From Vicinamibacterales bacterium (GTDB lineage Bacteria; Acidobacteriota; Vicinamibacteria; Vicinamibacterales; 2-12-FULL-66-21): a stretch of DNA of 64,000 nt. The notes beneath the pieces were generated by a model, which worked only from the letters and a program-made list of their open reading frames with translations, was not told where the DNA came from and searched no databases. The DNA lies in contig DASSPH010000072.1 in the NCBI GenBank assembly GCA_035699745.1, forward strand, positions 97,033-161,032. The letters run 5' to 3'. Below are positions 24,637 to 33,546 of this stretch, in pieces. How positions within the stretch are numbered: the first letter of the stretch is position 1; each line of letters starts with the position of its first letter. The position numbers and the translations under genes are program-made.

Positions 24637-24670
24637 ATTAAGACCGCCGAACGCCGGTCCTGGTCTTGAT
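24637..24670. repeat. Inverted repeat between the beta-barrel and OmpA-like genes
   Basis: ATTAAGACC (24637-24645) can pair with GGTCTTGAT (24662-24670), nine base pairs including one G-T, across a 16-base loop. It lies about 40 bp upstream of the beta-barrel gene start in a 228 bp divergent gap, so it could be an operator or a leader hairpin. A second perfect short hairpin (GGCTGC AAG GCAGCC, 24808-24822) sits just before the OmpA-like start. Confidence 0.35.
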
Positions 24671-24826
24671 GACGCCGACCGTGGCTCGGTGATTTCATCT
24701 TTGTCGCTCGACTGCCGACCTCGTCAGCGCTTCCGCGGCGCAGCCGGAACGACTTCGCCAAGTTGGCGGAAATAGAGCACTTGCGAGGAGCGCCCGGAGG
24801 GCACGCCGGCTGCAAGGCAGCCGCCC

Positions 24827-25675
24827 ATGTCCAGAATGGCGCGTCTATTCCCCGTTGGGGCCCTGATCGCGATCGCCCTGTGCGTCCCGGCCACATCGGC
24901 GGCGCAGGGGCGGATTCCTGCCCACGTTCGCGTGCTGACCAAGTCCGAGCGGATCATGCGCTGGCTTGGACCTCAGACCGACGTGATCCTCGTCGTCGAT
25001 CAAGGCACGACGCTCGAGGTCCTCGATTTCGATCACGACAAGGGGTGGTACTGGGTCATTCTCCCGCCCGACCTGCACGGCACGCGCAAGGTCGGGTGGA
25101 TTCGCGCGACCGCGGTCGAGCCGGCGGCGGCGCAGGCGTCCGACGCGGCGCAGCCGGCCCCGGACCTCGCCCCGCCCGCGCCTGCGAGCGAGCCGCAGCG
25201 TGACAGTGCTCCGGCGCAGGCGTCCGTGACACCGCCAACCGCCGCCCCGGCTCCGGCAGAGGAGAGAGTCACCATCAACGTCCGGCGCGACGCGCCGGCC
25301 GCGGGCGGCAGCGACGTCGCGGGCGCGAAAAAGTCCTACGCGTTCGAGGACGTGCACTTCGAGCGCGATCATTTTTCCATTCGCAGCGAGGACATCGAGA
25401 GACTGCGCGCCGCCGCGGCCGCGCTCAAAGCGGATCCGTCGCTGGTCGTGACGATCGAGGGGCACACCTGCAGTCTCGGCACGGGGTCGTACAACCTTGC
25501 GCTTGGTACCCGGCGCGCGAACGCGGTGAAGGACTATCTGGTCAGCGCGGGAGTGCCGGCCGAACGGCTGCTCACGGTGAGCCAGGGCGAGGGGCACGCC
25601 GAGTACGACAACTCGCGTGAAGAGACCCGGCGATTGAACCGCCGCGTCGCGCTCGTCCCCAGGATTCAGCGCTGA
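24827..25675 (+). CDS. OmpA-family protein with N-terminal SH3b-like domain
   Basis: 282 residues (or 279 from the second ATG). Signal peptide ARLFPVGALIAIALCVPA ending near SAAQG. SH3b-like segment about 30-100 (TTLEVLDFDHDKGWYWVIL), an Ala/Pro-rich linker about 100-155, then an OmpA/Pal peptidoglycan-binding domain about 180-282 with VVTIEGHTCSLGTGSYNLALG and ANAVKDYLVSAGVPAERL. It is a periplasmic or outer-membrane protein holding the cell wall. The usual 'GHTD' is GHTC here. Head-to-head with the beta-barrel gene. Confidence 0.88.
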   Translation: MSRMARLFPVGALIAIALCVPATSAAQGRIPAHVRVLTKSERIMRWLGPQTDVILVVDQGTTLEVLDFDHDKGWYWVILPPDLHGTRKVGWIRATAVEPAAAQASDAAQPAPDLAPPAPASEPQRDSAPAQASVTPPTAAPAPAEERVTINVRRDAPAAGGSDVAGAKKSYAFEDVHFERDHFSIRSEDIERLRAAAAALKADPSLVVTIEGHTCSLGTGSYNLALGTRRANAVKDYLVSAGVPAERLLTVSQGEGHAEYDNSREETRRLNRRVALVPRIQR

Positions 25676-25761
25676 TCGACCCTGCGGCAGTCGCGGCTCG
25701 CGCATTCGGTCTCTCACCGGGTGCCCGGCGGAGCAGCGTCGCCCGCCGTTGCGACCGCGCG

Positions 25762-25767
25762 TATACT
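25762..25767 (+). promoter_or_regulatory. Putative -10 element of the TPR kinase gene
   Basis: TATACT lies 12 bp before the GTG start at 25780, implying a leader of only a few bases. No clear -35 hexamer was found. Confidence 0.35.
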
Positions 25768-25779
25768 CTCCCCAACCCT

Positions 25780-28700
25780 GTGGGACTGATCGGCCGCCGC
25801 CTCTCGCACTACGACATCGTCGATGAAATCAGCCGCGGCGGCATGGGCGTGGTCTATCGGGCCGTCGATGCCAACCTGGCGCGGGAGGTCGCGCTGAAGG
25901 TCCTGCCCGAGGACCTGCTCCACGATCCCGACCGCCGCGCCCGGCTGCTGCAGGAGGCGCGCGCCGCCTCCGCGCTCGAGCACCCCAACATCGCCGTCAT
26001 CCACGAGGTCGGCGAAGGCGAGGGGGGCGTCACCTTCATCGCCATGGAGTTGATCCGCGGCGAGAAGCTGAGTGACGCCATCGCGCGCGGGCCGCTCGCG
26101 CCGCTGCGCGCGCTGACCCTGGCCACCGAGATGGCCGAAGGCCTCGCGCGCGCCCACGACAAGGGCATCGTCCATCGCGACCTCAAGCCGTCCAACGTGA
26201 TGATTACCGAGGACGGTCACGCCAAGCTGATCGACTTCGGCCTCGCCAAACTCGTGGAGCAGACCGGCCACGACGCCGCGACGGCAAGCGTGAAGGGGCC
26301 GCGCACCGGCGCCGGGGTCGTGCTCGGCACGGCGGCCTACATGTCGCCGGAGCAGGCGCGCGGCGCCTCCGTCGATGGCCGCAGCGACATCTTCGCCCTC
26401 GGCGTGACGCTCTACGAGATGATCGCCGGGCGGCCGGCGTTCCAGGGGCAGTCGAGCCTGGATACGATGCAGGCCATCCTCACCCAGCCGGTGCCGCCGC
26501 TGCCCGCGCTGGCGGGGCTGCGGGCTGACATCGGCGCCGACCTCCAGCGGATCATCGCCAAGTGCACGGCCAAGGATCCGGCGGATCGATTCCAGGGCGT
26601 GAAAGACGTCGTGGTCGATCTTCGTGCGGCGCGCCGGCAGCTCGAGTCCGCGGCGACACCCGCGCTGGCGTCCCCCGCCGCCACGCCGGCGGTCAACGCC
26701 GCGCCGCCAGGTGCCAGGACACGGGCCGGCGCCATCAAGCTGGCCGCCGTGGCATCCGTGGCGGTGGCGGGGATCGCGGCGTTCATCTGGTGGGGCCAGC
26801 GGGCGCCGCAGCCGGCGGCCCACGCGTCCGGCAAGCCGGCGGTCGCGGTCCTGTACTTCGACAACAACACCGGCGACGCCTCGCTCGACTGGATGCGCGT
26901 CGGCCTCACCGACATGATCGTGACGGATCTGTCGCAGTCGGTCGACGTGGAGGTGCTCGGCACGGACCGGCTCGTCCAGATTCTGCAGCAGCTCAAACGC
27001 GCCGACGATCGGGTGATCTCGGCCGACGTCGTCGACGAGATCGCGCGGCGCGCGGGCGTGGATCAGGTGGTCGTCGGCAGCTACGTGCGGGCCGGCGACA
27101 CGATCCGGATCAGCGCGAGGCTGCAGGACGCCCGTACCGGCCGGATCGTCCGCGCCGAGCGTGTCGAAGGCACCGGCGAGTCGAGCCTGTTCTCGCTGGT
27201 CGACGAGCTCACGCGGCGGTTCAAGACGGCGCTCGCGACGCTCGGCGTCGCGCGGGCCGAGCCGCTGTTCAGGGCGCCCGGCGAGGCGCCGGCGGAGACG
27301 CTCGACCTCGGCCTGAAGGATGTGACGACCTCGTCGATCGAGGCGTACCGGCAGTATGCCGACGGGATCAACTTTCACGAGCGCGGCCTGTCGGACCAGG
27401 CCATTCCGCTGCTGGAAAAGGCCATCGCGATCGATCCCACGTTCGCCATGGCCCACGCGAAGCTGGCGGTCGTGAACGGCAACCTGAACGTACTGGACAA
27501 GCGGGACGCGCACGCGCAGCGCGCGCTGGAGCTGTCGGCGCGCCTGACCACGCGCGAACGCTATTACATCGAGGGCTATTACTACGGCACCCGTCCGGAG
27601 ACGATCGGCCGCAGCATCGAGGCGTACCGACAGTTGTTGAAGCTGCACCCGGAGCATCACGCCGCGCGGCACAATCTCGCCGCGCATTTCTTCGACCTGG
27701 AGCGATATCGGGAAGGGATCGAGCAGTCCGAAGAGCTGCTGCGGCGGGGCAGCTCCACCCCGACCACCCACCAGAACCTCGCCTTGATGCTGATCGAGAC
27801 CGGCAACGTCGCCCGGGCCAGGCAGATCGCCGAGGACTTCGTCCGCCGGTACCCCGACAGCGCGCTCGGACAGCAGATGCTGGGCGTGACGCTCGCCGCC
27901 GACGGACAACTCGACGACGCGCGGCGGGCGTACGAGCGCGCCCTGGCCCTGAGCCCCACACTGGTCCCCGCAATGCTGGGCAAACGGGCGGTGGCGGTGC
28001 TGCAGGAGCGCTGGGCCGACGCCGCCGCCGTGAACGCAGAACTGAGCGGCGCGCGAACGCCGTTCGCGCAGTTCGCAGGGCTGACCAACACGGCCCAGCT
28101 CTCGCTCCTGCGGGGACGCGGGCAGGCGGCACTGGCGGATCTGGAGCGCGCGACACGCATCGTGGGACTGCCGTCGACGCAGCGCTCGATCTCGCGAAAC
28201 CGGATGGTGGAGCTGCTGCTGCGCCAGGGGAAGGCCGCATCGGCCGCAGCGCAGGCGGAGCTGGCGGCCGCCGATGCGCGCAATCGCAACACGGAATTCG
28301 AGTCGCTCCAACTCCTCGCGATCGCCCGGGCGGCGGCGGGCCGGCCGGCGGACGCCGAGCAGACCGTCGCGCTGCTCGAGACGCGTGCCCGCGTCCTTCC
28401 GGACAGCGTCAGGGAAATCCGGCGGGTCCACTGGGCGCGTGGAGAGATGGCCATGCTGCGCGGCGACGCCGCCGCCGCCGTCGAGGAACTCGGCAAGGCG
28501 GTGGCGATGCTGCCGCCGCGCGGCGCGCCGGCGCCGCCGCCCTCTTCGCATCCGGATCTGCTGCTGGCGGCGGCCGCGGCAAACATCAAGGCGGCGCGCG
28601 ACGCCGAGGCCGCGGCGCTGCTCGAGCGCCTCCAGTCCGGCCAGGAGCGCCTGTTCCGCCTGGACACGTTCGTGCGCAGCCTCTTCCTGCTCGGACAGAT

Positions 28701-28836
28701 TTACGAGCGGCGCGGCGATACCGCCCGCGCGCGCGTGCAGTACGAGCGCTTCCTCGGCTTCTGGCGCGGCGGCGATCTCGAGCCGGGCTGGGTGGCTGCC
28801 GCGGACGCGAAGCTGAAAGCCATGGCGCCACGCTGA
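25780..28836 (+). CDS. Transmembrane Ser/Thr protein kinase with FlgO/TolB-N-like and TPR domains
   Basis: 1018 residues beginning at GTG (GLIGRRLSHYDIVDEI). Kinase domain about 10-275: ISRGGMGVVYRAVD, VALKVLP, HRDLKPSNVMI, DFGLAKLVEQ, TAAYMSPEQARGASVDGRSD. A transmembrane helix near 322-342 (AAVASVAVAGIAAFIWW). Then about 355-500 a domain starting KPAVAVLYFDNNTGDASLDW, with ILQQLKR and GSYVRAGDTIRISARLQD, as in regulators that assess 'TolB-like' periplasmic signals. From about 510 to the end are TPR-like helices (EAYRQYADGINFHERGL, LLEKAIAIDPTFAMA, YERALALSPTLVPA). It likely senses an envelope signal; no cognate sigma factor is adjacent. Transcribed in the same direction as the next kinase, 103 bp away. 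Confidence 0.93.
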   Translation: MGLIGRRLSHYDIVDEISRGGMGVVYRAVDANLAREVALKVLPEDLLHDPDRRARLLQEARAASALEHPNIAVIHEVGEGEGGVTFIAMELIRGEKLSDAIARGPLAPLRALTLATEMAEGLARAHDKGIVHRDLKPSNVMITEDGHAKLIDFGLAKLVEQTGHDAATASVKGPRTGAGVVLGTAAYMSPEQARGASVDGRSDIFALGVTLYEMIAGRPAFQGQSSLDTMQAILTQPVPPLPALAGLRADIGADLQRIIAKCTAKDPADRFQGVKDVVVDLRAARRQLESAATPALASPAATPAVNAAPPGARTRAGAIKLAAVASVAVAGIAAFIWWGQRAPQPAAHASGKPAVAVLYFDNNTGDASLDWMRVGLTDMIVTDLSQSVDVEVLGTDRLVQILQQLKRADDRVISADVVDEIARRAGVDQVVVGSYVRAGDTIRISARLQDARTGRIVRAERVEGTGESSLFSLVDELTRRFKTALATLGVARAEPLFRAPGEAPAETLDLGLKDVTTSSIEAYRQYADGINFHERGLSDQAIPLLEKAIAIDPTFAMAHAKLAVVNGNLNVLDKRDAHAQRALELSARLTTRERYYIEGYYYGTRPETIGRSIEAYRQLLKLHPEHHAARHNLAAHFFDLERYREGIEQSEELLRRGSSTPTTHQNLALMLIETGNVARARQIAEDFVRRYPDSALGQQMLGVTLAADGQLDDARRAYERALALSPTLVPAMLGKRAVAVLQERWADAAAVNAELSGARTPFAQFAGLTNTAQLSLLRGRGQAALADLERATRIVGLPSTQRSISRNRMVELLLRQGKAASAAAQAELAAADARNRNTEFESLQLLAIARAAAGRPADAEQTVALLETRARVLPDSVREIRRVHWARGEMAMLRGDAAAAVEELGKAVAMLPPRGAPAPPPSSHPDLLLAAAAANIKAARDAEAAALLERLQSGQERLFRLDTFVRSLFLLGQIYERRGDTARARVQYERFLGFWRGGDLEPGWVAAADAKLKAMAPR

Positions 28837-28919
28837 CCGTCCCGGCGCAGAACGCTCGAGAGCGCCGCGAACGCCCACGACCGCCGGGAAGCGGAACGCG
28901 GCCGATTCCTGCGACAAGG

Positions 28920-28925
28920 TAGAAT
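28920..28925 (+). promoter_or_regulatory. Putative -10 element of the second kinase gene
   Basis: TAGAAT lies 14 bp before ATG 28940, again a short-leader arrangement. A -35 is not clear. Confidence 0.3.
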
Positions 28926-28939
28926 CCCACCACTCTCAC

Positions 28940-31585
28940 ATGCCCCTGACTTTCGGCGCGCGCCTCGGGCCGTACGAAGTCGGCCATCTGATCGGTGCGG
29001 GAGGGATGGGAGAGGTGTATCGTGCGCGCGACACCGGCCTTCGGCGCGATGTCGCCCTCAAGCTGCTGCCGGACATCTTCGCGGCCGACCCGGATCGCGT
29101 CATGCGGTTTCGCCGGGAGGCGCAGACCCTCGCCGCGCTGAACCATCCCCATATCGCGCAGATCTTCGGCGTCATCGAGCAGCCCCCCGCGCTCGTGATG
29201 GAGTTCGTTGACGCGCCGGATCTCTCGCAGCGGCTGGCCGCGGGCCCCATGCCGATCGAAGAGGCGCTCCCGGTGGCGCGTCAGTTGGCCGAAGCGCTCG
29301 AGGCGGCGCACGAACAAGGGATCGTCCACCGCGATCTCAAGCCGGGCAACATCAAGGTCGGCGATGACGGGTCGGTGAAGGTCCTCGATTTCGGCCTCGC
29401 CAAGGCGCTCGACTCGAGGGCGGCCGACGCCGCATCCTCCGGTGCCGCCGGACTGGACGACTCCCCGACGATCACCTCCCCCGCGCTGACGCAGTTGGGC
29501 ATCGTTCTCGGCACCGCCGGCTACATGGCTCCGGAGCAGGCGAAGGGAAAAGCGGTCGACAAGCGCGCAGACATCTGGGCCTTCGGGGCCGTGGTCTACG
29601 AGATGCTGTCGGGGCGGCCGCTCTTCGCGGCTGAAACGCCGTCCGAGACGATCGCCGCGGTTCTCCGCGCCGACATCGACCTGCGGCGGCTGCCGCCGGC
29701 AACGCCGCCAGCCGTCCGCGACCTGATCGCCCGGTGCCTCGAACGAGATCCGAAGCTGCGGCTTCGGGATATCGGCGAGGCGCGGATTCTCCTGTCGGCC
29801 GCGGCCGGCGACCAGCCTGCACGCGTCCGGCGGACGGGCCTCCTGCATGCGAAGGCACTCCGCTGGGCGGTCGCCGGCGCGCTCGCCGGCGGCGTGCTCG
29901 TGTGGCTGCTGACATCCGGACGCGCGACGGAGCCGCCCCGCGGCCTGCCGGAAATCGTCCTGCGGCGGCTGACGGAACTGCCCGGCGCCGAACTGCAGCC
30001 CGACATCTCGCCCGACGGCCGGCAGGTCGTTTATGCAAGCGCCGCTCGCGGCAATCTCGATCTGTTCCTGCTGCGCGTCGGCGGTGCGAGAGCGATCAAC
30101 CTGACGGCCGACTCGCCGGCGGACGATCACCAGGCGGCGATCTCGCCGGACGGCGAGCGCATCGCCTTCCGCTCCGAGCGCGACAGCGGCGGGATATTTC
30201 TCATGGGCGCAACCGGAGAGTCCGTCCGCCGTGTCACGACCGCCGGGTTCGATCCGGCGTGGTCGCCCGACGCACGCTCGCTGGCCTATGCCACCGAGGG
30301 GGTGCTCGATCCGTACTCGCGCAACATCAGATCGCAGCTGTGGACGGCGGAGGTCGCGACCGGCAGAGTGAGCAAGGTGATCGACGGTGATGCGGTGCAG
30401 CCCGCGTGGTCACCCGACGGCGGCCGGATCGCGTATTGGGCGAACACTGGCGGCCAGCGCGACATCTGGACCGTCGACATCCGGGGCGCCGCGCCGGTGG
30501 CCGTCACGCACGACGCGGCGACGGACTGGTCGCCGGAGTGGTCGCCCGACGGCCGCTGGCTGTATTTCTCCAGCGACCGCAGCGGCAGCATGAACGTCTG
30601 GCGCGTCGGGATCGATCAGCGCACGGGTGTGCCGCGCGGCGCGCCGCAGGCGATCACCAGCAGCCTGACAGGCGTCGCCTACGCACGCGCCGCCGCCGAT
30701 GACCGCCGGCTGTCGGTCATGGCGTACAGCCGCAGTTTCGAACTGTCGCTGGCGCCGGTCGACGCCGCCGCGGAGGTGCACGTCCGGCCCGCGCCGGTCG
30801 TGCGAAGCCCGTCGCTCGGGTGGTGCTCGCCGGCGCCACAGGCAGACTGGCTGGCCTGCACCGGCCGCACCGGCAACGAAGACATCTACCTGATGCGCCC
30901 CGATGGTTCCGAGACCATTCGCTTGATGGATGACGCCGCGAAGGACCGCAACCCGGCGTGGTCGCCCGACGGAGATCGCATCGGGTTCATGTCGACCCGC
31001 ACCGGCGAGTGGGAGCTGTGGTCGGTCCGTCGCGACGGATCGGATCTGCGGCAGATGACCGACCTGCATTCGGACATCTACGAAGCCATCTGGGCGCCGG
31101 ACAGGCGCCGCGCGGCAACGGCCGTGAGCACGCGGCCGCCGTTTGGCACCTGGATCTTCGACCTCGCGTCCGCCGCGACGCCCCAGTCGGCAACGTTCGT
31201 GAAGAACCCGCTGCCCGAGACCTTCAACGCGGAGGCATGGTCGCCCGACGGGAAGCTGATTGCCGGCTCGATTCTCGACGGCAGCGGCGTGCCGCACACG
31301 GCGGCGGTGCTCGATCCGGCCACCGGTCGCGCGCGGGTCTTTGCCGTGCCAGGCCCCAAGTACCAGTTCGGATCGGCCGTCGCCGGATGGCTGGGGGATT
31401 CGCGCCGGTTCCTCTTCATGTCAGGGACGGGCCTCGCGCTGGTCGATGCGATCGCCGGCACCTGGACACCGGTCCCGGTGCCGCTGTCCGGCGGCACGCG
31501 CTACCGGCTCACCCGCGACGCGCGATCGCTGCTGATCGAGCGCTCGGTGCTCGACGCGGACATCTGGCTGGTGGAAATCAAGTGA
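28940..31585 (+). CDS. Transmembrane Ser/Thr protein kinase with PD40/TolB-like propeller
   Basis: 881 residues. Kinase domain about 10-270: LIGAGGMGEVYRARD, VALKLLPDIF, HRDLKPGNIKV, DFGLAKALD, GTAGYMAPEQAKGKAVDKRAD. Transmembrane helix about 305-325 (WAVAGALAGGVLVWLL). The rest is a string of PD40 units, each with an SPDG or similar turn: DISPDGRQVVY, AISPDGERIAFRSERD, AWSPDGDRIGFMSTRTGEWE, SPEWSPDGRWLYFSS. The domain layout mirrors the kinase at 6093 and the last kinase of the window. Predicted to transduce an unknown envelope signal into cytoplasmic phosphorylation. Confidence 0.93.
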   Translation: MPLTFGARLGPYEVGHLIGAGGMGEVYRARDTGLRRDVALKLLPDIFAADPDRVMRFRREAQTLAALNHPHIAQIFGVIEQPPALVMEFVDAPDLSQRLAAGPMPIEEALPVARQLAEALEAAHEQGIVHRDLKPGNIKVGDDGSVKVLDFGLAKALDSRAADAASSGAAGLDDSPTITSPALTQLGIVLGTAGYMAPEQAKGKAVDKRADIWAFGAVVYEMLSGRPLFAAETPSETIAAVLRADIDLRRLPPATPPAVRDLIARCLERDPKLRLRDIGEARILLSAAAGDQPARVRRTGLLHAKALRWAVAGALAGGVLVWLLTSGRATEPPRGLPEIVLRRLTELPGAELQPDISPDGRQVVYASAARGNLDLFLLRVGGARAINLTADSPADDHQAAISPDGERIAFRSERDSGGIFLMGATGESVRRVTTAGFDPAWSPDARSLAYATEGVLDPYSRNIRSQLWTAEVATGRVSKVIDGDAVQPAWSPDGGRIAYWANTGGQRDIWTVDIRGAAPVAVTHDAATDWSPEWSPDGRWLYFSSDRSGSMNVWRVGIDQRTGVPRGAPQAITSSLTGVAYARAAADDRRLSVMAYSRSFELSLAPVDAAAEVHVRPAPVVRSPSLGWCSPAPQADWLACTGRTGNEDIYLMRPDGSETIRLMDDAAKDRNPAWSPDGDRIGFMSTRTGEWELWSVRRDGSDLRQMTDLHSDIYEAIWAPDRRRAATAVSTRPPFGTWIFDLASAATPQSATFVKNPLPETFNAEAWSPDGKLIAGSILDGSGVPHTAAVLDPATGRARVFAVPGPKYQFGSAVAGWLGDSRRFLFMSGTGLALVDAIAGTWTPVPVPLSGGTRYRLTRDARSLLIERSVLDADIWLVEIK

Positions 31586-31598
31586 CCCTGCAATAATG

Positions 31599-31622
31599 CC
31601 CCCCTTCATTCGACAGGGGGGG
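31599..31622 (+). promoter_or_regulatory. C6/G7 hairpin overlapping the ribosome site of the subtilisin gene
   Basis: CCCCCC (31599-31604) is complementary to GGGGGG within a run of seven G at 31616-31622, with an 11-base loop. The G run is also the only Shine-Dalgarno-like sequence before ATG 31625, so pairing would hide it. It sits 13 bp after the kinase stop. It could act as a translation-attenuating hairpin or a terminator without a U run. Confidence 0.35.
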
Positions 31623-31624
31623 TT

Positions 31625-33394
31625 ATGAGCAAGCTCCGTGCGCTCGGATCGTGTCTGGCCGCCGCGATCGTGGTCACGACGGTGCAGGCTTCCTCGGGTC
31701 CGCGCGTCCGGCCGGCCGATGGCATCGGCGCCGGGCTGCAGGCGGCGTTCGCGGCGCAGGAGGAAGTCACCTACCTCATTGTCATGAAGGAGCAGGGCGT
31801 TGCCGCGGGCGCTGCCGACAGCGCCCTCGACCGTGACACGCGCGGCTGGATGGTGTATCGCGCGCTGAAGGATGCCGCCGATCGCTCGCAGGCGCCGGTA
31901 CTGGCGCTGCTCGCCGGCGAGCGCGCCGCCGGCCGCGTCCGCCAGGTCCGCCCATTCTTCAGCGTCAACGCGATCGCCGTCGTCGCCCGCGCGCTCCCGC
32001 CCGCGGCAATCGCCAACCACCCGGCGGTCGACTACATCGTGCCGTCGAGCGTCATCACCGTCCCCCCGCTCGAACAGGGCACCGCCGCGGCGCAGGTGAA
32101 CGCCATCGAGTGGAACATCGCAAAGGTCCGCGCGCCGGAGGTGTGGGCGTCCGGCTTCAGAGGACAGGGGATCGTCGTCGCCCACATCGACACCGGCGCG
32201 CGCTTCGATCACCCGGCGCTCGTCGGAAAGTACCGCGGCAACCAGGGCAACGGCGCGTTCGACCACAACTACAACTGGTTCGATCCGCCACACGGATGCG
32301 GCAACCCGAGCCTCGCGCCGTGCGATCTGAACGGCCACGGTACCGCCACCATGGGCACGATGCTCGGCGACGACGGCGCGGGCAATCAGATTGGCATGGC
32401 GCCCGACGCGCGCTGGATCGCCTGCGACGCGCTGCCGAGCGGCAGCGGCACCACGGTCTCGCTGATCGCGTGCGGCGACTGGATGCTCGCGCCCACCGAT
32501 CTGAGCGGTCAGAACCCCGATCCCGCCAGGCGGCCGGATGTCATCAACAACTCGTGGGGAAATAGTGGCGGCGACACGTTCTTCCAGACGATTCTGCAGA
32601 ACTGGCGGACGGCCGGCATCTTCCCGGCGTTCGCCAACGGCAACAATGGACCGACGTGCCTCTCGTCCGGGTCGCCGGGCGACAATCCCGAGGCGTTTTC
32701 GGCGGGGGCGACCGACATCAACGACGCCCTCGCGTCGTTCAGCGCCCGCGGACCGTCGACGCTGTCGTTCGGCATCAAGCCCGACGTGTCGGCGCCGGGC
32801 GTGAACATCCGCTCCAGCGCTCGGACCGGCGGCTACGGGGCATTCACCGGGACGTCGATGGCCTCGCCGCACGTCGCGGGTCTGGTCGCGCTGCTCTGGT
32901 CGAAGTTCCCGAACCTGCGCGGCGACGTCGCCGGGACGGAGTCGATGATCCGTCCGGCGGCATTGATGATCAACGCGGGGGGCTGCGGCATCGGCCCGGA
33001 AGATCAACCGAATAACCTGTACGGGTGGGGCCGCATCGACGCGCGCCGCGCGGTGCAGGCGTTCCCCATCCACACCGATCGGTCGGTCTACAGGCCGGGC
33101 CACACCTTGACTGTGTCGGTGTCGCTCCTCAATCGCCTGCCGGCGCCGCAGAGCGTCGATCTCTATGTCGGCGTTCAGGGCCCCAGCGGACCCGCCGTGC
33201 TGATCTCGATGTTCACCACGACGATGGCGGCCAACCAGAAGACGCTCAACGTGCCGTTGTTCAACCACACCTGGACGTTGATCGATCCGGCCGGCCCGTA
33301 CACGTTCTTCTCGATCATGACGGCGCGCGGCGTCAGTCCGGCGAACCCGGCGAACTGGTTGAGTGTCGACGCCGCCCCGGTGACGAAGTTCTAG
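31625..33394 (+). CDS. Secreted S8 subtilisin-like serine protease
   Basis: 589 residues. Signal peptide to about residue 23. A prodomain-like segment (about 45-150) with VTYLIVMKEQGVA and FFSVNAIAVVARALPPAAI resembles I9 inhibitors. Catalytic triad: Asp in VVAHIDTGARFDHP (about 189), His in DLNGHGTATMG (about 238), Ser in FTGTSMASPHVAGL (about 410); the oxyanion Asn lies in AFANGNNGP. After about 475 a beta-rich C-terminal domain (SVYRPGHTLTVSVSLLNRLP) closes the protein. It likely degrades external protein or processes surface proteins. Directly downstream of a kinase, but separated by a hairpin. Confidence 0.93.
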   Translation: MSKLRALGSCLAAAIVVTTVQASSGPRVRPADGIGAGLQAAFAAQEEVTYLIVMKEQGVAAGAADSALDRDTRGWMVYRALKDAADRSQAPVLALLAGERAAGRVRQVRPFFSVNAIAVVARALPPAAIANHPAVDYIVPSSVITVPPLEQGTAAAQVNAIEWNIAKVRAPEVWASGFRGQGIVVAHIDTGARFDHPALVGKYRGNQGNGAFDHNYNWFDPPHGCGNPSLAPCDLNGHGTATMGTMLGDDGAGNQIGMAPDARWIACDALPSGSGTTVSLIACGDWMLAPTDLSGQNPDPARRPDVINNSWGNSGGDTFFQTILQNWRTAGIFPAFANGNNGPTCLSSGSPGDNPEAFSAGATDINDALASFSARGPSTLSFGIKPDVSAPGVNIRSSARTGGYGAFTGTSMASPHVAGLVALLWSKFPNLRGDVAGTESMIRPAALMINAGGCGIGPEDQPNNLYGWGRIDARRAVQAFPIHTDRSVYRPGHTLTVSVSLLNRLPAPQSVDLYVGVQGPSGPAVLISMFTTTMAANQKTLNVPLFNHTWTLIDPAGPYTFFSIMTARGVSPANPANWLSVDAAPVTKF

Positions 33395-33403
33395 GAGGAC
33401 GGC

Positions 33404-33546
33404 TTACTCGGCCCGCAGCGCCTCGACCGGATGCATCCGCCGCGGCCGCGGCCGCGAGCGAGCACCACGGCTGCATAGGTCGGTGGATCGACGGGCTCGA
33501 CCTCGAACGCGGAGACGCACGGCGCGGCGCGACCGTGGAGCTCGTC
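33404..33546 (-). pseudogene. Decayed 3' end of an ADOP/MacB-type ABC transporter permease
   Basis: Between the protease and the MBL gene, the minus strand ends in RRMHPVEALRAE and a TAA (33406-33404), the usual terminal motif of ADOP/FtsX-like permeases (RVDPVEALRAE). About 45 bases upstream, in a different frame, it reads AFEVEPVDPPTYAAVVLA, matching the segment just before the last membrane helix of those permeases. Between them is a short GCGGCC repeat, and the final helix is missing. So it is a frameshifted, internally deleted remnant of roughly 45 codons. The identification rests on remembered family signatures. Confidence 0.6.

Noticed and set aside
25714..28917. A 1067-codon minus-strand frame opposite the TPR kinase
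   Set aside because: Shadow of a high-GC gene; no domain motif and the kinase strand is unambiguous.
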